From assembly GCF_003858655.1 (NCBI RefSeq), contig NZ_RQXV01000009.1:147044-211043 (forward strand): 64,000 nt of DNA, in the 5' to 3' direction. Positions 8,605-17,480 of this stretch are shown here, one piece after another. The stretch is from Amphritea balenae. Lineage in GTDB: Bacteria; Pseudomonadota; Gammaproteobacteria; Pseudomonadales; Balneatricaceae. A program made the translations under genes and the position numbers. Numbering within the stretch: the first letter of the stretch is position 1; every line of letters begins with the position of its first letter. Under the pieces are notes generated by a model that ran no database searches, was not told the origin of the DNA, and saw only the letters and a program-made list of their open reading frames with translations.

Positions 8605-9183
8605 ATGCATGAACTTCGAATTCACGGCCGCGGCGGACAGGGCGCTGTTTTGGCTTCCAAGATCCTGGCCAAGGCTCTGGTTGAGGAGGGTAAGTTTGTC
8701 ACTGCGATCCCCGCCTTTGGTTTTGAGCGACGAGGCGCTCCGGTCGCAGCATTCATTCGTTTTGATGATCAAGAGATTCGCCGGGTCAATAATATCTACG
8801 CGCCAAACTCGGTGTTGAGCATTGATTCTTCGGTGATCCGTGCGATCAATGTCTTTGAAGGATTACAACCCGGTGGAACCTGGGTCCATAGTACTAAGGA
8901 AACCAAAGAGCAGCTAACCCTACCCGAAGACCTCAGTACACTTGGGCTCTGCGATGCCGTCTCCATTGCGATGGAGATCTTCAGACGTCCGATCACTAAT
9001 ACCATTATGCTCGGCGCCTTCGCCAAAACCACTGGCGCTGTATCACTTGAATCACTAAAAAAAGGCTTAGAGACCGCCAATTTCAGAGATGCCGGGTTGC
9101 AACAGAACTTGTTGGCAATGGAGCGCGGTTACCACGAAACCCAGGTGTTCCATATACAGCCACATCTTGTGGAGGCTATCTGA
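8605..9183 (+). CDS. padE: Phenylglyoxylate:acceptor oxidoreductase gamma subunit PadE
   Basis: This is the 2-oxoacid:ferredoxin oxidoreductase gamma-type subunit, 192 residues. It opens with the family's hallmark MHELRIHGRGGQGAV, and ATG 8605 is chosen for that reason with AAGG upstream; the frame is open 13 codons further. The gene order padE-F-G-H-I-J matches the anaerobic phenylacetate clusters of Azoarcus and Aromatoleum. The enzyme decarboxylates phenylglyoxylate oxidatively to benzoyl-CoA and CO2. Its TGA overlaps the ATG of padF. Other arylglyoxylates or 2-oxoacids remain possible substrates. Confidence 0.85.
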   Translation: MHELRIHGRGGQGAVLASKILAKALVEEGKFVTAIPAFGFERRGAPVAAFIRFDDQEIRRVNNIYAPNSVLSIDSSVIRAINVFEGLQPGGTWVHSTKETKEQLTLPEDLSTLGLCDAVSIAMEIFRRPITNTIMLGAFAKTTGAVSLESLKKGLETANFRDAGLQQNLLAMERGYHETQVFHIQPHLVEAI

Positions 9184-9503
9184 TGACAACGACCACCAAA
9201 ACCCCGGCTCCCAACCTTATTCCTCATAAGGTTGTTTATCCGGAGAAGGTACCCGACAACCTCTGTCCGGTCGCCAGCGAGTGCAACGCGATGCTGCCCG
9301 GTGATTGGCGCGCAGAACGCCCAGTGGTTGATAGGGACAAGTGCGTCAAATGCGCCACCTGCTGGATCTACTGCCCGGTGCAATGCATCGTCGAAAAACC
9401 GGCCTGGTTCGATATCGACCTGGACATCTGCAAAGGTTGCGGCATCTGTGCTCACGAATGCCCACATCGTGCCATCACCATGATCGAAGAGGTTGGGAGA
9501 TAA
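9183..9503 (+). CDS. padF: Phenylglyoxylate:acceptor oxidoreductase delta subunit PadF (2x[4Fe-4S] ferredoxin)
   Basis: This is a 106-residue ferredoxin-type subunit. Two classic cluster motifs are visible in the second half, CVKCATCWIYCPVQC and CKGCGICAHECP. It passes electrons from the thiamine-diphosphate site toward PadI and PadH. Its start overlaps the padE stop, and padG follows after 3 bp, so the three are translationally coupled. Confidence 0.88.
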   Translation: MTTTTKTPAPNLIPHKVVYPEKVPDNLCPVASECNAMLPGDWRAERPVVDRDKCVKCATCWIYCPVQCIVEKPAWFDIDLDICKGCGICAHECPHRAITMIEEVGR

Positions 9504-9506
9504 TTC

Positions 9507-10760
9507 ATGACCACAATAGAAAAGGCAATCACTCCCGATATTGACGATAGCCACTATCAGTCCAAAACACTGGTCTGCGATGGTAACGAAGCGGCGGCCT
9601 GGGGAGTGGCCCTGGCGCGTCCGGACGTGATGGCGATCTACCCCATCACCCCGCAGTCGTCACTGGTCGAGTACCTATCCCAGTTTGTCGCCGAAGGCAT
9701 TATCGATGCCGAGTTGATGAACGTCGAGGGCGAACACAGTGTGATGTCCGCACTCCAGGGTGCAGCCCTGGCAGGTGCTCGCACCTATACCGCCACCTGC
9801 GGCCCTGGCCTGGCTTTTATGTTTGAACCCTACATCAGGACCCCCGGCCTGCGATTACCGATGGTCGCCAGTCTGGTGACCCGCGATACCCTAACCCCGC
9901 AATGTGTCTGGGGTGGCCATCAGGACGCGATGCTGGTTAAAGAAGCCGGCTGGATCCAGATGTATTGCGAGACCGTACAGGAAGTTCTGGACACCACTAC
10001 CATGGCCTTTCGGATCGGCGAACATCCCGACGTGATGCTACCGGTCAACGTCAACAGCGACGGTAACTATCTTTCCTACGGCGCCACCGGTATTCAACTG
10101 CCCGCGGCACCGCTGGTCGATGCGTTCATGGGCGAAAAAAATGTTAACTGGCATGCCGCCCTCGATCCTGAGCGACCGATGGCGATCGATCCCCTTACCG
10201 GCGGTGCCGGTGGCCCGGGACCATCGATGTTTGCCAACTACCGCAAGAGCCAGTGCGACGGTATGCAGAACGCTCTGCGAGTCATCGAAGAGACACACAA
10301 GGATTGGGGCGACCGCATCGGTCGCTACTACTCACCTCTGGTGGAAGAATATCGACTCGACGATGCCGATTATGCTCTGGTCACTATCGGCAGCATGACC
10401 GGAGCTGCCAAAGATGCGGTCGACCTGGCCCGTGATCAAGGTGAAGCGGTAGGCATCATCAAGATCAAAACCTTCCGCCCATTCCCAGTGGAAGCGATAA
10501 ACCGAGCCCTGAGCAAAGTAAAGGCGATCGGCGTGGTCGATCGCTCAGTTAACTTTGGTTGGAACTGCGGACCGGTCTATCAAGAAACTCTCGCCGCCGC
10601 TCAACGACTGCAACGCTTTCTGCCTTCGGCTAGTTTTATCGGCGGACTCGCAGGGTCGGATATCACCGTCGAGCACTTCTCTCAGGTGATCGAAGATACC
10701 GCCCAGCTACTTAAAGGTCATCATTATGACGAACCCATCTGGATCAACCGCAACGATTAA
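9507..10760 (+). CDS. padG: Phenylglyoxylate:acceptor oxidoreductase alpha subunit PadG
   Basis: This is the 417-residue alpha subunit of the 2-oxoacid oxidoreductase family. The YPITPQSSLVEYLSQF motif (about residues 49-64) is the conserved pyrimidine-binding region of domain I, followed by NVEGEHSVMSALQGAALAGART. The C-terminal part (about 295-410) is the domain II fold. It forms the active site together with PadI. The size fits the alpha subunit of about 48 kDa known from Azoarcus phenylglyoxylate oxidoreductase. Confidence 0.88.
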   Translation: MTTIEKAITPDIDDSHYQSKTLVCDGNEAAAWGVALARPDVMAIYPITPQSSLVEYLSQFVAEGIIDAELMNVEGEHSVMSALQGAALAGARTYTATCGPGLAFMFEPYIRTPGLRLPMVASLVTRDTLTPQCVWGGHQDAMLVKEAGWIQMYCETVQEVLDTTTMAFRIGEHPDVMLPVNVNSDGNYLSYGATGIQLPAAPLVDAFMGEKNVNWHAALDPERPMAIDPLTGGAGGPGPSMFANYRKSQCDGMQNALRVIEETHKDWGDRIGRYYSPLVEEYRLDDADYALVTIGSMTGAAKDAVDLARDQGEAVGIIKIKTFRPFPVEAINRALSKVKAIGVVDRSVNFGWNCGPVYQETLAAAQRLQRFLPSASFIGGLAGSDITVEHFSQVIEDTAQLLKGHHYDEPIWINRND

Positions 10761-10774
10761 TTCGAGGAAAGACC

Positions 10775-12043
10775 ATGCAACACAGTAAATACTTGATTAT
10801 CGGCAGCTCTCACGCAGCGCTCGAAGCAGTTGCCGCGATCCGAATGCAGGACCCTGATGGTAGCCTGACACTGATCACCCGTGATAAGCACCTGCCCTAT
10901 TCACCAACGGTGCTGCCTTATGTCGTGTCCGGTCGATCCCAGCCAGACAATATTAACCTCAAGGATCAAGCCTACTTCGACCTGCACGCTATCGAATTTA
11001 TTCCCGGTCGTAAGGTTGAAAAAATAGAACCCGAAAATCACTGCGTGATACTCGATAACGGTCAGCAATGGCAATACGATAAATTACTGCTCGCAACAGG
11101 CGCTAGCCCGCTGATTCCACCAATATCAGGCCTCGATCAAACCGAGTTTTTAGTACTGCGCACGCTAGAAGATGCCATCGCCCTACGCCAAGCCTCTAGC
11201 CAGGCTAAAAAAGCGATCGTACTGGGCGCCGGTCTTGTTGGTATGCACGGTGCTGAGAATCTGGCCGAAGCCGGTCTGGATGTTACCGTAGTCGAGATGC
11301 AAACCCAGGTGTTGCCGGGTTACTTCGACCCGCAGGCAGCCGGTTTGATCGAGTCGGCATTCAGTCAGCACGGCGTAACGATGAAGATGGGTCACCGGGC
11401 AGTCCGAATTGAGCAACAGGATAACGGTTGCCAGGTTGAACTCGAAAACGGTGAGACGCTGGAGGCTGATCTGCTGCTGGTTAGCACCGGCGTCAAACCG
11501 GTCACCGATTACTGTGCTGGCAGTGGCATCGAGACCGATCAGGGGATTTTGGTAGACGACCATATGGCCACCAATCAAACCGATATCTGGGCCGCTGGTG
11601 ATGTCACCCAGGCAGGCGATTTTTACAGTAACGCCCAGGTTGTCACCGGTATCTTGCCCGATGCGGTCGAACAGGGCCGGATCGCAGGTATGGCGATGAG
11701 CGAAGACCCTTGCCTCAAATCCTACAATGGCGGCATACCGATCAACACCTACACCTTTTACGGTCAACAAGCGATCTCCGTCGGCGTCAGTGATCTCTCC
11801 ACCGGTACCCTTGCAGACTGTAGCGAGGTCGAATTGAGTGTCGATACTGACAATGGCTTTTTCCAGAAAATCATCTTTAAAGACAATCAACTACAGGGGA
11901 TCTCCGGCATAAATGCGGCTCTGGACCCCGGCATCATGTGGCAACTGATTCTGCGCCGCATCGACCTTGCCGATGACAAAGCGGATTTCGTGGCTAAGCC
12001 ACTGGAAACCGGCCGCCGACTCATGTCCAGAACCTGGCGCTAA
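10775..12043 (+). CDS. padH: Phenylglyoxylate:acceptor oxidoreductase epsilon subunit PadH (FAD/NAD-binding)
   Basis: This is a 422-residue flavoprotein of the pyridine nucleotide-disulfide reductase fold. The N-terminal FAD Rossmann region has the variant LIIGSSHAALEA, the NAD site is VLGAGLVGMHGAENL (about residues 148-162), and the second FAD motif is IWAAGDV. No redox-active CxxxxC pair is visible. In phenylglyoxylate oxidoreductase this subunit lets the complex reduce NAD+ as well as ferredoxin. Its presence between padG and padI is specific to the pad type and argues against an ordinary pyruvate oxidoreductase. Confidence 0.85.
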   Translation: MQHSKYLIIGSSHAALEAVAAIRMQDPDGSLTLITRDKHLPYSPTVLPYVVSGRSQPDNINLKDQAYFDLHAIEFIPGRKVEKIEPENHCVILDNGQQWQYDKLLLATGASPLIPPISGLDQTEFLVLRTLEDAIALRQASSQAKKAIVLGAGLVGMHGAENLAEAGLDVTVVEMQTQVLPGYFDPQAAGLIESAFSQHGVTMKMGHRAVRIEQQDNGCQVELENGETLEADLLLVSTGVKPVTDYCAGSGIETDQGILVDDHMATNQTDIWAAGDVTQAGDFYSNAQVVTGILPDAVEQGRIAGMAMSEDPCLKSYNGGIPINTYTFYGQQAISVGVSDLSTGTLADCSEVELSVDTDNGFFQKIIFKDNQLQGISGINAALDPGIMWQLILRRIDLADDKADFVAKPLETGRRLMSRTWR

Positions 12044-12075
12044 CGCTGTCGACCACCCCTGAAGGAGATATCAAA

Positions 12076-13428
12076 GTGGCTTTAGGTTATAACACGATCA
12101 CATTCAATCCGGATAAGTGCGACGGCTGCGGCGACTGCATGCGTGCCTGCTCACAAGCAAAAGCCGGTACTGACGACCCGGTTCATTCACGGATTCAAAT
12201 TCTCGCCAACGAGACACCATCCACTGGCGAGCAACAGAGCCCAATTGAGATGGCGATGTGCCGCCAATGCGGTGATCCTAAGTGCGTATCAAACTGCCCC
12301 GCCGCTGCACTGAGCAAAGACTTAAGCAGCGGTACCATCGATTGGGACTCGTCCAAATGCGTCAACTGCTTACTCTGTACCGTCGGTTGCGCGTTCGGTG
12401 GTATTACCTATAACGTCGAAGTCGGTCATGTCACCAAGTGCGACACCTGCGATGGCAATCCTGCTTGCGTCAAGGTCTGCCCCCACGGGGCTTTGGAATA
12501 CAACACCTCCGGTAGTGTCTACACCCGCATTGGCGACAAAGAGGACCTCTTTGTACCGGGTCTGTCAGCCTGCCAGGGCTGTAACTCGGAACTGCTGATT
12601 CGCCATACCCTGCGCAACGTTGGCTCCAATGTCGTGGTCGCCACCCCTCCCGGTTGTATTCCTGGGATGGGCACGGTCGGCTACAACGGCAAGACCGGCA
12701 CCAAAGTTCCGGTTTTCCATCCGCTGCTAACCAATACGGCGTCGATGTTGGCGGGGATTAAAAAGCAGTACAACCGCGTCGGCCGGGACGTCACCATGTT
12801 AGCGTTGGCTGGTGACGGCGGCGTTGGCGATGTGGGCTTCCAGTCCCTCTCGGGAGCGGCGGAGCGTAACGAACAACAACTATTTATGTGTGTCGATAAC
12901 GAAGGCTATATGAACACCGGTATGCAGAGCTCTGGCAGCACCCCGGCCGGCTCCTGGACCTCGACCACCCCGGTAGGCAAGGAGATGCAAGGCAAGCGTA
13001 CCGATGCCAAGAACATGGCCAGGATCATGATGATGCATAACTGCGAATACGTCGCTACTGCATCACTGTCCTTTATGGACGATTATTACGACAAACTCGA
13101 TAAGGCACTGGCCGCCTCGAAACGCGGTTTCGCCTATCTGCATGTTTACGCTCCCTGCCCCACTGGCTGGCGTTTTCCGGCAGCAGAAACCATCGAAGTT
13201 TGTCGTAAACAGGTCGAAAGTAACTTCGTCACGCTGTGGGAGTTCACCCCTGATCAGGGGCTACAATTCACCCGCAGCGTCGACAAACCCGCACCCTTAG
13301 CCGACTACTTGAAGCAGATCGGTAAATACCGTCACCTGAACCAGGATCAGATCGATCACCTTCAGCGCCGAGTCGATAATCAGGTCAAAAGCCTGAAAGC
13401 GTTCGAGCAAACCAGCGCAGTATCCTGA
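12076..13428 (+). CDS. padI: Phenylglyoxylate:acceptor oxidoreductase beta subunit PadI (polyferredoxin plus TPP domain)
   Basis: This is a 450-residue subunit starting with GTG, with AAGGAG eight bases upstream. Residues 1-170 hold four cysteine-rich cluster motifs (for example CDGCGDCMRAC, CVNCLLCTVGC and CDTCDGNPACVKVCP). Residues from about 175 form the thiamine diphosphate-binding beta domain, with GDGGVGDVGFQSL and the DNEGYMNTGMQ segment that binds Mg-diphosphate. The fusion of ferredoxin and beta domains is as in known PadI. padJ follows after about 120 bp without an evident terminator. Confidence 0.88.
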   Translation: MALGYNTITFNPDKCDGCGDCMRACSQAKAGTDDPVHSRIQILANETPSTGEQQSPIEMAMCRQCGDPKCVSNCPAAALSKDLSSGTIDWDSSKCVNCLLCTVGCAFGGITYNVEVGHVTKCDTCDGNPACVKVCPHGALEYNTSGSVYTRIGDKEDLFVPGLSACQGCNSELLIRHTLRNVGSNVVVATPPGCIPGMGTVGYNGKTGTKVPVFHPLLTNTASMLAGIKKQYNRVGRDVTMLALAGDGGVGDVGFQSLSGAAERNEQQLFMCVDNEGYMNTGMQSSGSTPAGSWTSTTPVGKEMQGKRTDAKNMARIMMMHNCEYVATASLSFMDDYYDKLDKALAASKRGFAYLHVYAPCPTGWRFPAAETIEVCRKQVESNFVTLWEFTPDQGLQFTRSVDKPAPLADYLKQIGKYRHLNQDQIDHLQRRVDNQVKSLKAFEQTSAVS

Positions 13429-13546
13429 CTGCGCAACGATAATGACAATAAGAACACGGATTACTAGCATCGCCCGATATTCTTAAAAAATGAGGGCGAT
13501 CGCGGTCCATGAACTCCGCAATAAAAATAACAAGGAGATGACCCAA

Positions 13547-14893
13547 ATGAGCGTCGGCAACAGTACAGCGGCACTAGATATCGCCAGCGAAAGTAGTCGC
13601 GAGCGTTATATGTATCAACCGGAGATAGAAACCCTTCCACGGGAACAACTGGCGGAACTACAGTTGGATCGCTTGAAGAAAACTTTGCATCATGCCTATA
13701 ACAATGTCCCCCATTTCAAACAAAGTTTTGACAAGGCTGGGGTCTCTCCCGACAATCTTGAAACCTTAGCCGACCTGGCTAAGTTCCCTTTCACGGTAAA
13801 GACTGACCTGCGGGATAATTACCCATTTGGAATGTTTGCGGTTCCTAAGAATCAGATTTCCCGCATACACGCCTCCTCCGGCACAACAGGAAAGCCGACG
13901 GTTGTTGGATACACCAAAGGCGATTTGGATCGCTGGGCGCAACTGGTCGCCCGTTCAATCGCCTGCGCAGGAGGTCGTCCCGGTGACATGCTGCATAACG
14001 CCTATGGCTATGGGCTGTTTACCGGAGGTTTGGGCGCCCACTACGGAGCTGAGAAGCTCGGCTGTACAGTAACACCAATGTCGGGCGGCAATACCGAAAA
14101 ACAGAACATCGTAATGAATGATTTTGGCGCCGAAATTCTCTGCGCTACTCCTTCATTCGCGCTCAACCTGGCCGACAGTGCCGAGAAACAAGGTATCGAC
14201 CTGAAGTCTGGACCGTTACGGACCGGTATCTTTGGCGCCGAACCCTGGAGTGATGCGATGCGGGCGGAGCTGCAGCAACGCCTTAACATCAAGGCGGTCG
14301 ACATCTACGGTCTATCCGAGATTATGGGGCCTGGCGTCGCCATTGAGTGCTGCGAAGAGCAGAGTGGACTGCACGGCTGGGAAGATCACTTCCTGTTTGA
14401 GATTATTGATCCAGACACCCTGCAGCCGCTACCCATAGGCGAAGTGGGTGAACTGGTCATTACTACCCTGACCAAAGAAGCGTTGCCGATGATCCGTTAT
14501 CGGACCCACGACATCACCCGACTCAGCCACGATCCATGCTCCTGCGGACGCACCCATGTGCGGATTCTTCGTGTCACCGGGCGCAACGACGATATGATGA
14601 TCATCCGCGGAGTAAACGTCTACCCGTCACAAATCGAGTCGGTCCTGGTGGGCTTCCCGAACATTGCTCCGCATTATCTGCTACTAATCCGTCGCAATGG
14701 CAATATGGATACCCTCGATATCGATGTCGAGGCCGATTCCAGTGTAGACCCTGATCAATATCCTATGCTCGCCGCCGAGGTCCGGCATCACATCAAATCC
14801 TTTGTCGGTATTACCTGTAGCATCTTCATCAAAAAACCTGGCGAGATCCCTCGGTCTGAGGGGAAAGCGGTTCGGGTGAAAGATCTGCGCTAG
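13547..14893 (+). CDS. padJ: Phenylacetate-CoA ligase PadJ (PaaK-type)
   Basis: This is a 448-residue adenylate-forming ligase of the PaaK family. The AMP-binding motif SSGTTGKPTVVGYT is at about residues 105-118, followed by YGLSEIMGPG, the YRTHDIT segment, and the hinge RVTGRNDDMMIIRGVNVYPSQIE. It makes phenylacetyl-CoA from phenylacetate, CoA and ATP, giving AMP and PPi. The start at 13547 has AAGGAG nine bases upstream; an upstream ATG is fused to that tract and unlikely. It closes the pad operon, as in Azoarcus. Related aryl acids may also be used. Confidence 0.87.
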   Translation: MSVGNSTAALDIASESSRERYMYQPEIETLPREQLAELQLDRLKKTLHHAYNNVPHFKQSFDKAGVSPDNLETLADLAKFPFTVKTDLRDNYPFGMFAVPKNQISRIHASSGTTGKPTVVGYTKGDLDRWAQLVARSIACAGGRPGDMLHNAYGYGLFTGGLGAHYGAEKLGCTVTPMSGGNTEKQNIVMNDFGAEILCATPSFALNLADSAEKQGIDLKSGPLRTGIFGAEPWSDAMRAELQQRLNIKAVDIYGLSEIMGPGVAIECCEEQSGLHGWEDHFLFEIIDPDTLQPLPIGEVGELVITTLTKEALPMIRYRTHDITRLSHDPCSCGRTHVRILRVTGRNDDMMIIRGVNVYPSQIESVLVGFPNIAPHYLLLIRRNGNMDTLDIDVEADSSVDPDQYPMLAAEVRHHIKSFVGITCSIFIKKPGEIPRSEGKAVRVKDLR

Positions 14894-14905
14894 ACTAGCC
14901 TGGCC

Positions 14906-14957
14906 CTAATAAAAAAGGGGCAACAACAGCGGGCTATTAACCCAAGTTGGGGCTGCC
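14906..14957. repeat. Left arm of an outer inverted repeat bounding the accessory insert
   Basis: This stretch pairs as an imperfect inverted repeat with 18497-18545. Two blocks are identical after reverse complementing: TAAAAAAGGGGCAAC and GGCTATTAACCCAA, separated by a variable 5-8 bases, then a G-rich end. Read on the minus strand, the CCCC-TTTTTT tract points outward toward padJ. It starts 13 bp after padJ and ends exactly where the decayed recombinase fragment begins. Confidence 0.65.
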
Positions 14958-15088
14958 ACTCGTTGAGGCTCCCCCGTCTTGAGCTACAAACAGACTAAAA
15001 AACTGCGAGCGGTGGGTCTCTTGCTGAGTCACACTCAGTTGGATATCTTGGCATTGATGTCGATGATACTGAAAAGCTGTCTGAATAA
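14957..15088 (+). pseudogene. Decayed 3' fragment of a tyrosine recombinase
   Basis: Translated in shifting frames, this stretch matches the C-terminal third of the intact recombinase at 16801-17424. HSLR at 14957 is the catalytic H-x-x-R box; SYKQTKKLRAVGLLLSHTQ aligns with IYKRTKNLRAIQLLLGHTK; and YLGIDVDDTEKLSE, in another frame, aligns with YLGIDVDDALELAE. A frameshift after HSLR, an in-frame TGA and a deletion of about 13 bases around the tyrosine region make it non-functional. It is on the plus strand, opposite to the intact copy. Confidence 0.75.
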
Positions 15089-15114
15089 GCGGAAATCTAG
15101 CGATAGATCAAAAA

Positions 15115-15141
15115 AAGTCTACTTTCGATACAGAGCAGAAG
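15115..15141. repeat. Degenerate copy of the 28-bp hairpin site
   Basis: This stretch begins with AAGTC, contains CTTTCGA and matches about two thirds of the site at 17481-17508. It lies 27 bp after the stop of the decayed recombinase fragment, as the site at 16757-16786 lies 15 bp after the intact recombinase stop. Confidence 0.4.
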
Positions 15142-15160
15142 CTTTGTCGGGACGTTTTGG

Positions 15161-15188
15161 ATGTCCGCTTTGTGCCAAAAGCGGACAT
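15161..15188 (+). repeat. 28-bp hairpin site R1 (perfect palindrome arms)
   Basis: Arms of 11 bases, ATGTCCGCTTT and its exact complement, flank a 6-base loop GTGCCA. The copy at 18430-18457 is its exact reverse complement. Further, less perfect copies lie at 16158-16191, 16220-16248, 16757-16786 and 17481-17508. There is no T-run after it, so it is not a normal terminator. Confidence 0.8.
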
Positions 15189-15332
15189 GAATGAAGTCAG
15201 TATGACTGGTCTCTAATCAACTTAGCGGATACTCGTTAATCTACATAGATCTATATAATTTTGACGTTGGCCTAAACGAAGCATTAGCAGTCATGCCAGA
15301 AGGGGAAATATTTCTTGCCTTACTAAAAATAT

Positions 15333-15869
15333 TTATCGATCTCTCATTAGTGAAACCAAGTAATCAGGGGCCTTTTCTTTAATAGCTAAATCCAAGGCAG
15401 TATAGCCATCGCGATTTACAATATTTACATCAGCTCCAGCGATAACCAGCAGCTCAGCAATTTCATAAAAATGATTAATTACGGCTAAATGAAGTGGTGT
15501 AGGATGGGCATGCCCTTTAATATTAATATTGACTCTCGCATTTGCGCTAAGTAACAGCTGTACTATCTTCAGTCGACCAAGCTGTACCGCTGCATATAAA
15601 GGGGATGCACCATCATTATTTACTCCATTTACATCTGCGTTTTGAGAGAGTAAATATTCCACCAATTCTTCATTACCTGCGACACTGGATACGAAAAGCA
15701 TTGATACACCGAAAGATGTTCTTAACCCGACTCGACCACCTTCTTTAACAAACTCATCAGCGTTACCAATTTCTCCATCAATAATCTTCTTTGCAATGCT
15801 TTCAACATTAACCTCAGATGCACAAGAGCTAAGAAAAAGGAAAGTTACAAAAAATAATATTTTATTCAT
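15333..15869 (-). CDS. Ankyrin-repeat lipoprotein
   Basis: This is about 178 residues from MNK at 15869, chosen because a lipoprotein signal follows directly (FFVTFLFLSSC, lipobox Cys near residue 16); seven more codons are open upstream. The rest is four ankyrin repeats, including NNDGASPLYAAVQLGRLKIVQ and HPTPLHLAVINHFYEIAELL. Ankyrin domains bind other proteins, so this is probably a periplasmic, membrane-anchored binding protein; partner unknown. It is visibly richer in A and T than the flanking catabolic genes and sits between hairpin sites, so it was probably acquired with the insert. Confidence 0.75.
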   Translation of the reverse strand: MNKILFFVTFLFLSSCASEVNVESIAKKIIDGEIGNADEFVKEGGRVGLRTSFGVSMLFVSSVAGNEELVEYLLSQNADVNGVNNDGASPLYAAVQLGRLKIVQLLLSANARVNINIKGHAHPTPLHLAVINHFYEIAELLVIAGADVNIVNRDGYTALDLAIKEKAPDYLVSLMRDR

Positions 15870-15890
15870 ACGACCTAAACAATCTATCAA

Positions 15891-16377
15891 TTAAATATAA
15901 ATTAATTTAACGAGACATAACCTATCAGATACACATTAAACATCTAAGGACAAATAGGCAACGAGTAACTTGTTGACAATAATAAGCTTTTTACCTATTG
16001 GCGGTTTCGTCTTTCAAAAAACGCCATGCTGCTTAACCATCACAATTCAATGGTTCAAGGTATCAACGAAGGTACATCAATAGAACTCCATGAATTCTAC
16101 AGCGCTAGTCGTATACCTACTTTAGATATTTGGCGGTAGGCAGCTAAAGCCATAGAGAATGTCAGCTTTGGGCCGAAAGATGACTTCATTACTTCTGAGC
16201 CGAGCCAGATCAAGCATTTGGGTCAGCTACGTGCCAAAATCGGACATAGCTTATAGCTTGAGGAACACCTTCATCTAAACAGTTTTTTTCTGTATAAAAT
16301 TAAAATGACTTAATATATTTCATGAAACTTGGAAAAGAAGTATATAAACCAAGAAATCATGGTCAAAATATAGACAA
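15891..16377. other. Gene-free stretch with two degenerate hairpin sites
   Basis: No convincing gene is seen in these 487 bases. Two decayed copies of the 28-bp site are present. The first (16158-16191) keeps GTCAGCTTTGGGCC and GAAAGATGAC. The second (16220-16248) keeps GTGCCAAAA and CGGACAT. After the second comes AGCTTATAGC, nearly the same as the sequence after R6 (GGCTTATAGC), so more than the hairpin itself was copied. Confidence 0.6.
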
Positions 16378-16635
16378 CTAAGAAACTCTCATCATAAAAA
16401 ATAGAGAAACAGAGCCTACACCTAACGTAAAGCATAGATAGTTAGCTTTTTGCATCACACTGTTGAAAACCAGATTTAAGACCCCACCAGTTATCAGTGG
16501 GCCAAGCATGGCAATAACACCTTCCCATTTAGCAACCAGTAAGCAGCCAATTGAGACAGTAGCTCCTCCGACGAATAACCATGCTAAGGGGATTGTACTT
16601 ATATATTCATGAGGATTTTTTTCAAACTGGGGCAT
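16378..16635 (-). CDS. Small membrane protein of unknown function
   Basis: This is an 85-residue product I do not recognise. Two or three hydrophobic helices are visible, at about residues 16-35, 40-57 and 68-82. The Shine-Dalgarno is weak (GGA nine bases upstream). It lies between hairpin sites in the accessory insert, in the same orientation as its neighbours, and may be a cassette gene. Confidence 0.5.
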   Translation of the reverse strand: MPQFEKNPHEYISTIPLAWLFVGGATVSIGCLLVAKWEGVIAMLGPLITGGVLNLVFNSVMQKANYLCFTLGVGSVSLFFMMRVS

Positions 16636-16756
16636 GACGATTCATCCATGAATGACTTAGAAAATTTCTATCATTGTTAACGGATTAACCTAAATACCGT
16701 CAAAAAATAGTCCAAAACAAGTATCTATACATTCTGGAGAAAACTCAATCAAAGCT

Positions 16757-16786
16757 AATGTCCGCTTTGGGTCGGAAGGCGACATT
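16757..16786 (+). repeat. Hairpin site R4, downstream flank of the recombinase gene
   Basis: This is a 30-bp imperfect palindrome opening AATGTCCGCTTT with core GGGTCG and closing GGCGACATT. It lies 15 bp after the recombinase stop. The copy on the other side of the recombinase (17481-17508) has the same core in inverted orientation. Confidence 0.7.
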
Positions 16787-16800
16787 CCTTGTCTTTTTCT

Positions 16801-17424
16801 TCAAATTTCCGTTTGTTCCGCCAGTTCCAGCGCGTCATCAACATCAATACCCAGATAGCGTACTGTGCTTTCCAGTTTGGTATGCCCAAGTAACAATTGA
16901 ATCGCTCGAAGGTTCTTAGTTCGTTTGTAAATCAAAGCAGGTTTGGATCTTCGGAGTGAGTGTGTGGCGTATGAAGATGCATCTAAGCCAATGCTATTTA
17001 TCCAACGTTTAACAATCCGTGCATATTGCCGTGTTGTTATGTGTTGGTTCTTGTTCATTCGGTTTGGAAAAAGAAAATCTCCCGTGCCGCATCCTGCGAC
17101 CAGAATCCAGTTTGCCAGTGATTCCCTAGTATGTTTCATCAGCTCAAAACGAACAGGGGTTTGTGTTTTTTGCTGAAGGATCATGGCACGTGATTGAATT
17201 TCTGAGCCATGAGCAATATCACGCACACGCAGATTTACCAGATCGCAGGCTCGGAGCTTGCTATCAATAGCCAAATTGAACATTGCTAAATCACGGCAAT
17301 GATTAGCAATCTCTAGCCTGATACGTATTGCCCAAATATCTTTCAGCTTTAGGGGCTTCTTTTGCCCAACAAGCTTACCTTTGTTCCAGGGCTTGTTCAT
17401 GGATGTAGTTGTCACTGAGTCCAT
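16801..17424 (-). CDS. Minimal tyrosine recombinase/integrase (catalytic domain only)
   Basis: This is a 207-residue site-specific recombinase. The catalytic set is visible: Arg in SKLRACDLV (near residue 58), H-x-x-R in THSLRR (near 158), His in LLGHTKLE, and the nucleophile Tyr in TVRYLG (near 193). The usual N-terminal core-binding domain of phage integrases is missing; only about 40 basic residues precede the catalytic fold. A strong AGGAGGT five bases upstream supports the start. The gene is bracketed by inverted hairpin sites at 16757-16786 and 17481-17508, which are natural candidates for its recombination sites. A decayed copy lies at 14957-15088. Confidence 0.8.
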   Translation of the reverse strand: MDSVTTTSMNKPWNKGKLVGQKKPLKLKDIWAIRIRLEIANHCRDLAMFNLAIDSKLRACDLVNLRVRDIAHGSEIQSRAMILQQKTQTPVRFELMKHTRESLANWILVAGCGTGDFLFPNRMNKNQHITTRQYARIVKRWINSIGLDASSYATHSLRRSKPALIYKRTKNLRAIQLLLGHTKLESTVRYLGIDVDDALELAEQTEI

Positions 17425-17480
17425 GATATACCTCCTGAGAATGTTGTATCGGAGGTCTTAGAGTAGGTTTAAATCAAAAA

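Noticed and set aside
11183..11890. 235-codon minus-strand open frame inside padH
   Set aside because: It is the antisense shadow of padH, which has full FAD and NAD motifs; the shadow has no recognisable domain or start signal.
15161..15188. 28-bp hairpins as Rho-independent terminators
   Set aside because: No T-run follows either arm, and the primary sequence is conserved, not just the fold.
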